A DNA stretch of 5,465 bases from positions 1 through 5,465 of the forward strand of contig DRNB01000111.1 in NCBI GenBank assembly GCA_011375045.1, read 5' to 3'. The notes beneath the pieces were generated by a model. That model saw only the letters and a list, made by a program, of their open reading frames with translations. It was not told the DNA's origin and searched no databases. Made by a program: the position numbers and the translations under genes. Source of the DNA: Aquifex aeolicus (lineage in GTDB: Bacteria; Aquificota; Aquificia; Aquificales; Aquificaceae). Shown here piece after piece: positions 1-4,776 of this stretch (positions are counted from its first letter, which is position 1; every line of letters starts with the position of its first letter).

Positions 1-722
1 AGAAGGGAGTAGTAGCGGTTCGCGCCCTCCATATCCCCCCTGTCCATGTATATCCTCATGAGCTGATAGTAGGTATCGGGCAGCTTGTTGCAGTCCGGGA
101 GCTTACCCCCCTCGCACTTCTCCACAAGGACCCTGTAAACGTTCTCCGCCCGGTCAGGATCCCCAAGCTCCTGATGGATCTTTCCTATCCAGAAGAAGGC
201 GTTGTCGGTGTATTTGTTCTCGGGAAACTTCTTTATAAAGCTCAGAAAGGCGTTCCTCGCCTCGTAGAGCTTCTTTATGCTGTAGAGCTCGATGGCTTTC
301 CTGTAGGCGGTCTCGGCGTCCTCCTCTTCCTCCTTATCCTCCTCCTTTGCCTCCTGCACCGCCGGCTGCTCGGGAGCTTTCTCCTCCCTTATCCCGGTGG
401 GCGGTGGCGGAAGCTTCTCCACAAGGGCGGGGGGTTCTACCCTTTCCACCGTTCCCCCGCCGGCCGGCTCCCTCTCCGTGAGTCCTGTCTCCATGCGCAG
501 GCGCAGCCGTTCGATCTCGAGCCTGAGCTCCGAGATGAGCTCGGTTAGCCTGTCTATCCTCTCGTTCGTTCGCTCCACGTTCTTCTCAAGATCTATCTGC
601 TTCTGCTCAAGGCGGGAGAGCTTTATTTCGATCTCCGACATCCGTTCGGAAACCCTTTCCTGGGCAACCGGAGCACAGGCTATCAGAAAAGGTCCGAGCA
701 CCGCGGGAAGTAACTTGCGCAT
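1..722 (-). CDS. CpoB/YbgF-like coiled-coil TPR lipoprotein (partial, C-terminus outside window)
   Basis: Reading leftward from the ATG at 722-720, the frame stays open for 240 codons to the window edge, so the C-terminus is missing. The N-terminus MRKLLPAVLGPFLIAC is a short lipoprotein signal with lipobox LIAC; C16 would be the lipidated residue. Residues about 20-80 are a charged coiled coil (ERMSEIEIKLSRLEQKQ and onward). Residues about 85-137 are a Pro/Glu-rich linker with an acidic run (KEEDKEEEEDAE). From about residue 138 TPR-like helices begin (AYRKAIELYSIKKLYEARNA, then FPENKYTDNAFFWIGKIH), typical of the YbgF C-terminal domain. This order of coiled coil, linker and TPRs is that of CpoB/YbgF, a periplasmic partner of the Tol-Pal system that links outer-membrane constriction to peptidoglycan synthesis. 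Whether tol-pal genes are adjacent cannot be seen. A BamD-like or other TPR lipoprotein is the main alternative, but the coiled coil favours YbgF. Confidence 0.82.
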   Translation of the reverse strand, partial: MRKLLPAVLGPFLIACAPVAQERVSERMSEIEIKLSRLEQKQIDLEKNVERTNERIDRLTELISELRLEIERLRLRMETGLTEREPAGGGTVERVEPPALVEKLPPPPTGIREEKAPEQPAVQEAKEEDKEEEEDAETAYRKAIELYSIKKLYEARNAFLSFIKKFPENKYTDNAFFWIGKIHQELGDPDRAENVYRVLVEKCEGGKLPDCNKLPDTYYQLMRIYMDRGDMEGANRYYSL

Positions 723-731
723 TTTCCTTTT

Positions 732-736
732 CCTCC
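732..736 (-). promoter_or_regulatory. Ribosome binding site of the CpoB-like gene
   Basis: On the minus strand GGAGG lies nine bases before the ATG at 722-720, a normal Shine-Dalgarno spacing. It supports that start and hence the lipoprotein signal at the N-terminus. Confidence 0.75.
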
Positions 737-794
737 ACTAATCTATTAAATAATATCCGAACGCTCCGCGTCGGTGTTAGTATTATTATCAGGA
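737..794. promoter_or_regulatory. Divergent AT-rich promoter region between the CpoB-like gene and kdsA
   Basis: This is the only space between two genes that point away from each other, so promoters for both are expected here. It has an AT-rich core (TATTAAATAATAT, 744-756) and a second AT block (TATTATTAT, 781-789), separated by a GC-rich stretch. On the plus strand TAATAT (751-756) and TATTAT (781-786) resemble -10 boxes; on the minus strand TATTAT (755-750) does. I found no convincing -35 box at 17 bp from any of them, so exact promoter positions are guesses. Confidence 0.4.
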
Positions 795-1589
795 ATGGAA
801 AGGTTCCTGCTCATAGCCGGACCCTGCGTCATAGAAAACGAGGGGGTTGTCCTGAAAACGGCGCAGAAGCTCAGGGAGCTTCAGGAAAAGTTTCCCTCCC
901 TGAAGGTTGTCTTCAAATCCTCCTTCGATAAGGCGAACAGATCCTCCATAAAGTCCTTCCGGGGACCAGGACTGTCCGAGGGTCTCAGGGTGCTTCGCCG
1001 GGTCAAGGAGGAGTTCGGTCTGCCCCTGACAACGGACATCCACGAGAGCCATCAGGCTCGGGCGGTGGCGGAGGTGGTGGACCTGATCCAGATACCCGCC
1101 TTCCTGTGCCGCCAGACGGACCTTCTGTTAGCCGCCGCGGGGACCGGCAGGGCTGTCAACGTGAAGAAGGGACAGTTTATGGCTCCCTGGGATATGGGGA
1201 ACGTGGTGGAAAAGCTCAGGGCGGGGGGCGCAAGGGAGATCTATCTGACGGAGAGGGGGGTTTCCTTCGGATACAACAACCTCGTCGTCGACTTCAGGAG
1301 CCTGCCGATAATGAAGCGCTTTGCAAAGGTCATCTACGACGGAACCCACAGCGTTCAGCTTCCCGGCGGTCTGGGGAGCAGGTCGGGAGGACAGAGGGAG
1401 TTCGCCTTCCCCCTGATGAGGGCGGCTGTGGCTGTCGGGTGCGACGGTATCTTCATGGAAACCCATCCTGATCCGGACAGCGCCCTCTCCGACGGGCCAA
1501 ATCAGATACCTCTTGCGGAGGTGGAGGCTATAGTTTCCACCCTCTTGGAGATAAGGGAGGTAGCGCACAGGAGCGTGCCTGCGCTGTAA
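795..1589 (+). CDS. kdsA: 3-deoxy-D-manno-octulosonate 8-phosphate synthase (KdsA), metal-dependent type
   Basis: Condenses phosphoenolpyruvate with D-arabinose 5-phosphate to give Kdo 8-phosphate and phosphate, a cytoplasmic step in making Kdo for the LPS inner core. The 264-residue chain is a TIM-barrel of the DAHP/Kdo8P synthase family. Visible signatures are IAGPC (7-11), FKSSFDKANRSS (40-51), TTDIHES, PAFLCRQTDLL, NVKKGQF, YDGTHSVQLPGG and FMETHPDPDSALSD. Family knowledge gives the metal ligands of the A. aeolicus enzyme as C11, H185, E222 and D233; all four are at exactly these numbers when counting starts at this ATG. Cys at position 11, not Asn, marks the metal-dependent class. That numbering is why I chose this ATG over an in-frame GTG at 774, which would add seven residues. 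Neither start has a well-placed Shine-Dalgarno. It probably heads an operon with the two genes downstream. Confidence 0.97.
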   Translation: MERFLLIAGPCVIENEGVVLKTAQKLRELQEKFPSLKVVFKSSFDKANRSSIKSFRGPGLSEGLRVLRRVKEEFGLPLTTDIHESHQARAVAEVVDLIQIPAFLCRQTDLLLAAAGTGRAVNVKKGQFMAPWDMGNVVEKLRAGGAREIYLTERGVSFGYNNLVVDFRSLPIMKRFAKVIYDGTHSVQLPGGLGSRSGGQREFAFPLMRAAVAVGCDGIFMETHPDPDSALSDGPNQIPLAEVEAIVSTLLEIREVAHRSVPAL

Positions 1590-1608
1590 AGGGGGATATA
1601 TTTCTGAT

Positions 1609-2415
1609 ATGGGCAGGGTTTCCTTATCCGTTAACTTCGTCGATGTGGTGGATCCCCTCGAGGTAAGCAAGGAGGGATGGGAGAAGATACTGGTAAGTCC
1701 GAGGGAGCTCAAGATTTACCTCGACAAATATCTGTGGCTCGCCGGAAGAACAAGGAGGGAGAGGCTCGTGCTCTCTGGAATCCGGCTCATGCCCTTTGGT
1801 CTGGGGAGGGAGCCCATACTCATATCCCTCTGGAAAAACGAGTATATAGGTCTCTACGAGATAGAGGATCTGCTCCGCAAGGAGGGTCCGAGAGCGCTTC
1901 TGAAGATTGTGGGAGACCTTCCCGAGAGGGTGGAGTTCGGTCAGAGGGAGTTCAGATACCTTCTGGTTCCGCCCGCTGAAGAGTTCACAAGACTCACCTC
2001 CTGGGTCTTCAAACTGGGGAGGAAGTCCGTGGAGGTGTTCGGCTGGCCCCCCGTTAAACACCCCCCGCCCGAGCAGGTGGAGCGGATAGTAAAGAAGATG
2101 GAGCTGGAGGGGATAAGACAGCCCGAGAAATACAAGCCCCACCCCGGCTACAGACCCACGAAGCTCTCCTTTTTCCTGAAGCTCTTTATAGTTTGCTGGA
2201 GAAACGCCTTCCTGAACGCTTACGGACTCACGATCCGGAAAGAGGGGGAGAGGCTCCTCTACACCGCCTCCGTTCCTGAAGCGGGGGACGAACCCCTGCC
2301 CAGACCTAAGAAGGAGCTGGAGGGTGTGGAGTTCGGGAGTGTGGGGAGCGGAGGCGTCGACAGAACCCTCGAGGAGGAGTGCATCGATCTCCTCTTCAAC
2401 TTGGGGATATGGTGA
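1609..2415 (+). CDS. Hypothetical protein, 268 aa, downstream of kdsA
   Basis: I do not recognise this family. The ATG lies 19 bases after the kdsA stop; a purine run AGGGGG (1590-1595) about 13 bases upstream may serve as a somewhat distant ribosome site. The protein looks soluble: no signal peptide, and only one short hydrophobic patch (LSFFLKLFIVCW, about 186-197), too polar around it to be a clear membrane span. It is rich in charged residues, with a Pro-rich segment at about 146-154 (WPPVKHPPP), a helical stretch after it (EQVERIVKKMELEGI), and a low-complexity Gly/Ser segment (about 242-249) before an acidic C-terminal end finishing in FNLGIW. It has two cysteines, C196 and C258. Codon use (AGG for Arg, ATA for Ile, G/C third bases) matches its neighbours, so it appears native. 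Position suggests co-transcription with kdsA, but no role in Kdo metabolism can be read from the sequence. Confidence 0.85.
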   Translation: MGRVSLSVNFVDVVDPLEVSKEGWEKILVSPRELKIYLDKYLWLAGRTRRERLVLSGIRLMPFGLGREPILISLWKNEYIGLYEIEDLLRKEGPRALLKIVGDLPERVEFGQREFRYLLVPPAEEFTRLTSWVFKLGRKSVEVFGWPPVKHPPPEQVERIVKKMELEGIRQPEKYKPHPGYRPTKLSFFLKLFIVCWRNAFLNAYGLTIRKEGERLLYTASVPEAGDEPLPRPKKELEGVEFGSVGSGGVDRTLEEECIDLLFNLGIW

Positions 2416-2430
2416 TTATATTTAAAAGGC

Positions 2431-2436
2431 AGGAGG
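2431..2436 (+). promoter_or_regulatory. Strong ribosome binding site of the 46-aa gene
   Basis: A perfect AGGAGG sits eight bases before the ATG at 2445. It decides the start of the small gene: two earlier in-frame ATGs (2379 and 2409) lack such a site and would overlap the end of the upstream gene. Confidence 0.75.
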
Positions 2437-2444
2437 TTTTGGTC

Positions 2445-2585
2445 ATGGAAGAGAAGCCCAGGATAGAGCCTGCTATCCCCATAGAGCCGGTCGATCCGGA
2501 CGTCCATCCTGAGTGGGAACCCAGAAGGCTCTGCCCCGATCAGAAGATAGATCACACCGTCCCCGACGAACCGACGGAACCCTGA
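2445..2585 (+). CDS. Small Pro/Glu-rich hypothetical protein, 46 aa
   Basis: Starts at an ATG with an ideal AGGAGG eight bases upstream and ends at TGA 2583-2585. The protein has 11 prolines, 13 acidic and only 5 basic residues, with one cysteine (C30) and one tryptophan (W24). Prolines recur every three or four residues (5, 9, 12, 15, 18, 22, 26), as in IEPAIPIEPVDPDVHPEWEP, which suggests an extended polyproline-type or disordered chain rather than a globular fold. It has no signal peptide or membrane segment. It lies 29 bases after the 268-aa gene on the same strand and is probably its operon partner. I know no family for it. The ribosome site and position argue for a real gene; the odd composition leaves some doubt. 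Its stop is three bases from the end of the converging MCP gene. Confidence 0.6.
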   Translation: MEEKPRIEPAIPIEPVDPDVHPEWEPRRLCPDQKIDHTVPDEPTEP

Positions 2586-2590
2586 GGGTT
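2578..2590. terminator. Short inverted repeat between convergent genes, possible weak bidirectional terminator
   Basis: AACCC (2578-2582) and GGGTT (2586-2590) form a perfect 5-bp stem around a 3-base loop TGA, which is exactly the stop codon of the small plus-strand gene. The MCP stop (TAA on the minus strand, 2591-2589) uses the right arm. No U-run follows on either strand, so it is not a standard intrinsic terminator; its place between converging genes is the main reason to list it. Confidence 0.35.
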
Positions 2591-4109
2591 ATTCTTCCCT
2601 GATCTTGAAGAACCTGACGGTCTCGTAGAGCCTGTCCGCCACCAGCTTCATCTCCTCAGCTATCTTCGCAAGATCGAAAGCCATGGCTCCTATCTGCTCG
2701 TTCGCCTGAGTGATGAAGCCCACCCGGCCGGAGATCTCCTCCATCGTCTTCAGGTGCTCGCTGACCTCCTGAGATACCTCCGAGGCGGTTTTGCTGGTGT
2801 CCTCTGACTTCTCTAAAATCTTCGCAAAGTCCGCCCTCATGACCCGGGACTGCTCCTCCATCTTTCTGAAGTCCTCCTTAACCCTCTCTATGTTGACCCT
2901 CACCTTGTCCACCGCGGACAGAACGGACCGGGTCGTTTCCTCTATCTTGGCAAGCTCCTCCGCGGTCTTTGCGGCAAGATCGCCCACCTCCTGAGCGACG
3001 ACTGCAAAACCCCTTCCCGCCTCACCGGCACGCGCCGCCTCTATGGAGGCGTTCAGGGATAGGAGGTTTGTCTTCTCCGCTATCTCCCTGACCGTATCCG
3101 CAATCTGGTTTATCTTCGCGACCCGGCTCGAAAGCTCCGAGAAGGTGTCCGTAACCTCCCTCATGGTCAGGGAAAACTTTTTCACCGTCTCCTCTATGGA
3201 GCCTGAGCTGTCCGCCCCCGCCTTCGCCACCTCGAAGGATTCCCTTGCGAGGGTGCTGACCTGACCCATGTTCTCGGATATACCCTTCAGAGTTTCCGCA
3301 AACCTCTCCGTCGCTCTGGCGATCTCGGAGAGGTTGGCTATCTGGTGATCCACGGACTGGGAAAGCTCCGCGGAACCAGAGGACACCTTGGTGGATATCT
3401 CCTCCACACTGCCGGAGTGATCCGCTATCTGGCGAACAACCTCCCTCAGCTTGTTGACAAGCTCGTTCCAGGAGCTGGCGATCTGACCTATCTCGTCGTC
3501 AGACTGGAAGGGGACCTTAGCTATCTCCCCCTCACTCGACTTGGATATCTCCTGAACTATAAGGTCTATCCTTCTGGAGACCTTCCTGAGGATCGTCGTC
3601 GTTATGCCGAATATGGTGGCTGATATGAGACCGACCGTTAGCAGGAGGATCACCACCTCGCCGGCTATGGAGCGCTTGGCGGCTGTCAGGAAGAAGGCTC
3701 CGAGGATCTCTTTCCCCTCCGAGGTGTCATAGACAGGAACACCTATGATGAGATCGTCTCCCTTCGCCGTTACAAAGTTCTCACCTCTGAGAACCGTGTG
3801 AACCCACTCCCCCGGAATCTCGACAGCACCCTCACCCCACTTTGCAAAGGGTTTGCCGTCGGTGGTAAAGACCACCGCATACTTGGCTTCGGGGACGTTG
3901 TCTACTGTGTCGTGCAGATAAGCCTCCGCTCCGTCTCTGGATTCGAAGGTGATCGAAGCCACCAGTCCGGAGGATATGGAGGAGAGCAGGTTAACCAGAG
4001 AACGCTCCTGAAACTCGTTCATGTTCTTGAAGAGGAGGAAAACGGGAACGATAAGGGGTGTGATTATGGCAAAGAAAAGGGTGATGTTTATCTTTTGGGA
4101 CAGCTTCAT
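2589..4109 (-). CDS. Methyl-accepting chemotaxis protein with periplasmic PAS-like sensor domain
   Basis: A 506-residue transmembrane chemoreceptor that would control CheA through CheW. Order of parts: TM1 at about 9-28; periplasmic sensor of about 120 residues (29-148); TM2 at about 150-174; HAMP at about 175-227 with the signature DDEIGQIASSWNEL; then the long cytoplasmic coiled-coil hairpin. The tip is unmistakable: IAEKTNLLSLNASIEAAR and AGEAGRGFAVVAQEV (about 343-375). The sensor contains ITFESRDGAEAYLHDTV, then YAVVFTTDGKPFAKWGEG and IIGVPVYD, which resembles the PAS-like CHASE8/Cache group; the exact family is inference. The protein contains no cysteine, so it cannot carry a c-type heme itself. 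It ends in VRFFKIREE with no NWETF-type CheR-docking tail. The ATG is 15 bases after the stop of the cytochrome gene, and a GAGGTGG ribosome site overlaps that stop, so the two are almost certainly co-transcribed. Confidence 0.95.
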   Translation of the reverse strand: MKLSQKINITLFFAIITPLIVPVFLLFKNMNEFQERSLVNLLSSISSGLVASITFESRDGAEAYLHDTVDNVPEAKYAVVFTTDGKPFAKWGEGAVEIPGEWVHTVLRGENFVTAKGDDLIIGVPVYDTSEGKEILGAFFLTAAKRSIAGEVVILLLTVGLISATIFGITTTILRKVSRRIDLIVQEISKSSEGEIAKVPFQSDDEIGQIASSWNELVNKLREVVRQIADHSGSVEEISTKVSSGSAELSQSVDHQIANLSEIARATERFAETLKGISENMGQVSTLARESFEVAKAGADSSGSIEETVKKFSLTMREVTDTFSELSSRVAKINQIADTVREIAEKTNLLSLNASIEAARAGEAGRGFAVVAQEVGDLAAKTAEELAKIEETTRSVLSAVDKVRVNIERVKEDFRKMEEQSRVMRADFAKILEKSEDTSKTASEVSQEVSEHLKTMEEISGRVGFITQANEQIGAMAFDLAKIAEEMKLVADRLYETVRFFKIREE

Positions 4110-4124
4110 CTCCGTCCACCACCT

Positions 4125-4601
4125 CTACTTGGCGTGGGGAAGAAAGATACCGTCCCAGTCCTTCTGTCCCCTGTAGTGGCAGTTGGCGCAGTCTTTTGCA
4201 GGATTCTTAACTATCCTCTTCTTGGCAGGCATGAGGAAGCCTTCCCACTTCCACCCTCCTTCGTCCTTGGGGTCCCCCGTCTTCTTCATCACCAGAATCA
4301 CCCTCGGGGTTTTCCCTTCCTTGTCCTTGAAGTTCACGAAGACGATCTCCGCCCCCTCGGGAAACTGGGGTGGTGCGGAACCCTTCTTGAAGGCTGCGAA
4401 GTGCTCCCTGAAGTGCCGGTAGGCTGTCTCGTTCATGTAGGTTTTGTGAAAACCCGGAACTATCCCGTAAAGGGGATTGCCCCTGAGGATGACCCCTTTT
4501 TCAACCTCCTTCATCGTCTGCCAGTTTTCCGGAAAGGAAAGCTCACCTCCAAAGGAAAGGGAAAGGATAGCGACCACCGATCCTATCAGCGTCCCCCTCA
4601 T
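4125..4601 (-). CDS. Cytochrome P460 / cytochrome c'-beta family periplasmic mono-heme protein
   Basis: A 158-residue protein with a short signal peptide (MRGTLIGSVVAILSLSFG, cleavage near 18-20) and one c-type heme motif near the C-terminus, CANCH (138-142), inside KDCANCHYRGQKDWDGIFLP. The family pattern is clear: FPENWQTM near the start, GFHKTYMNETAYRHF, FPEGAEIVFVN, then GGWKWEGF and the late CxxCH. Members are beta-sheet cytochromes exported to the periplasm. True cytochromes P460 oxidise hydroxylamine and have a lysine cross-linked to heme; by motif alignment that position here is F88 (FPEGAEIVFVNF against the family's GxxxVK), suggesting the c'-beta type, which binds NO or CO. It is the first gene of a two-gene operon with the MCP. 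AGGAGG nine bases upstream fixes the start. The exact subfamily is inferred from memory of aligned members. Confidence 0.88.
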   Translation of the reverse strand: MRGTLIGSVVAILSLSFGGELSFPENWQTMKEVEKGVILRGNPLYGIVPGFHKTYMNETAYRHFREHFAAFKKGSAPPQFPEGAEIVFVNFKDKEGKTPRVILVMKKTGDPKDEGGWKWEGFLMPAKKRIVKNPAKDCANCHYRGQKDWDGIFLPHAK

Positions 4602-4631
4602 GATTTTTTACCTCCTTGATTTTTTACTTCG
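4600..4631. repeat. Tandem 16-bp direct repeat over the cytochrome gene start and ribosome site
   Basis: ATGATTTTTTACCTCC (4600-4615) is followed immediately by TTGATTTTTTACTTCG (4616-4631): 13 of 16 positions agree, with an identical 11-base core TGATTTTTTAC. On the minus strand this reads GTAAAAAATCA twice, once before the AGGAGG and once from it into the ATG of the cytochrome gene. Confidence 0.7.
4611..4616 (-). promoter_or_regulatory. Ribosome binding site of the cytochrome gene
   Basis: AGGAGG on the minus strand, nine bases before the ATG at 4601-4599. It lies within the 16-bp tandem repeat, so anything that binds the repeat could affect translation of the operon's first gene. Confidence 0.8.
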
Positions 4632-4762
4632 GCTGTTTGAAGCGGTTGTTAAGGGTGTTTAAGGAATAATTAAATCAGCATATTCTTATATAAATGAATC
4701 TTTCTCCTCCATAAGAAAAGCGATTTTTATTAAAAGCCCGGCTCAACTTAAAATCCTTAAGC
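4632..4762. promoter_or_regulatory. Divergent AT-rich intergenic region with presumed promoters for the cytochrome-MCP operon and the FadL-like gene
   Basis: The region is markedly AT-rich compared with the genes around it and lies between divergent genes, so it should hold both promoters. On the plus strand TTGTTA (4646-4651) and TTAAAT (4670-4675), 18 bases apart, are a possible -35/-10 pair for the FadL-like gene. On the minus strand TATAAG and TATATA around 4685-4692 are possible -10 boxes for the cytochrome gene, without a good -35. A small inverted repeat CTTAA-AATCC-TTAAG (4747-4761) sits just before the FadL-like ribosome site. I saw no sigma-28 or sigma-54 consensus on either strand. 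Confidence 0.4.
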
Positions 4763-4768
4763 AGGAGG
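4763..4768 (+). promoter_or_regulatory. Ribosome binding site of the FadL-like gene
   Basis: A perfect AGGAGG eight bases before the ATG at 4777, which supports that start and the signal peptide that follows. Confidence 0.85.
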
Positions 4769-4776
4769 GAAGAGAA

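Noticed and set aside
174..741. Two plus-strand open frames opposite the CpoB-like gene
   Set aside because: The minus-strand frame has a lipoprotein signal, coiled coil and TPRs with a good ribosome site; the plus frames are its shadows.
1128..1712. A 194-codon minus-strand open frame opposite kdsA
   Set aside because: It overlaps an unmistakable kdsA and the start of the next gene; no ribosome site or family features.
1624..2142. A 172-codon minus-strand open frame opposite the 268-aa gene, considered as the real gene there
   Set aside because: The plus-strand frame is longer, follows kdsA closely, and has codon use like its neighbours (AGG, ATA, G/C third bases); the minus frame does not.
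2379..2444. Longer starts (2379 or 2409) for the 46-aa protein, the latter overlapping the upstream TGA as in translational coupling
   Set aside because: Neither has a good ribosome site, while the ATG at 2445 has a perfect AGGAGG at ideal spacing.
3798..4619. A 273-codon plus-strand open frame opposite the MCP and cytochrome genes
   Set aside because: It runs antisense across two well-supported genes and their junction, has no recognisable domain, and such long antisense frames are common in G+C-rich coding DNA.
4602..4740. A sigma-28 (FliA) promoter for the chemoreceptor operon
   Set aside because: A GCCGAAG-like segment and TAAA occur on the minus strand, but about 24 bases apart instead of about 15, and the -10 match is incomplete.
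4747..4761. Inverted repeat CTTAA-AATCC-TTAAG as an operator or riboswitch stem before the FadL-like gene
   Set aside because: A 5-bp AT-rich stem is too weak and too likely by chance to call on its own; it is only noted in the intergenic entry.
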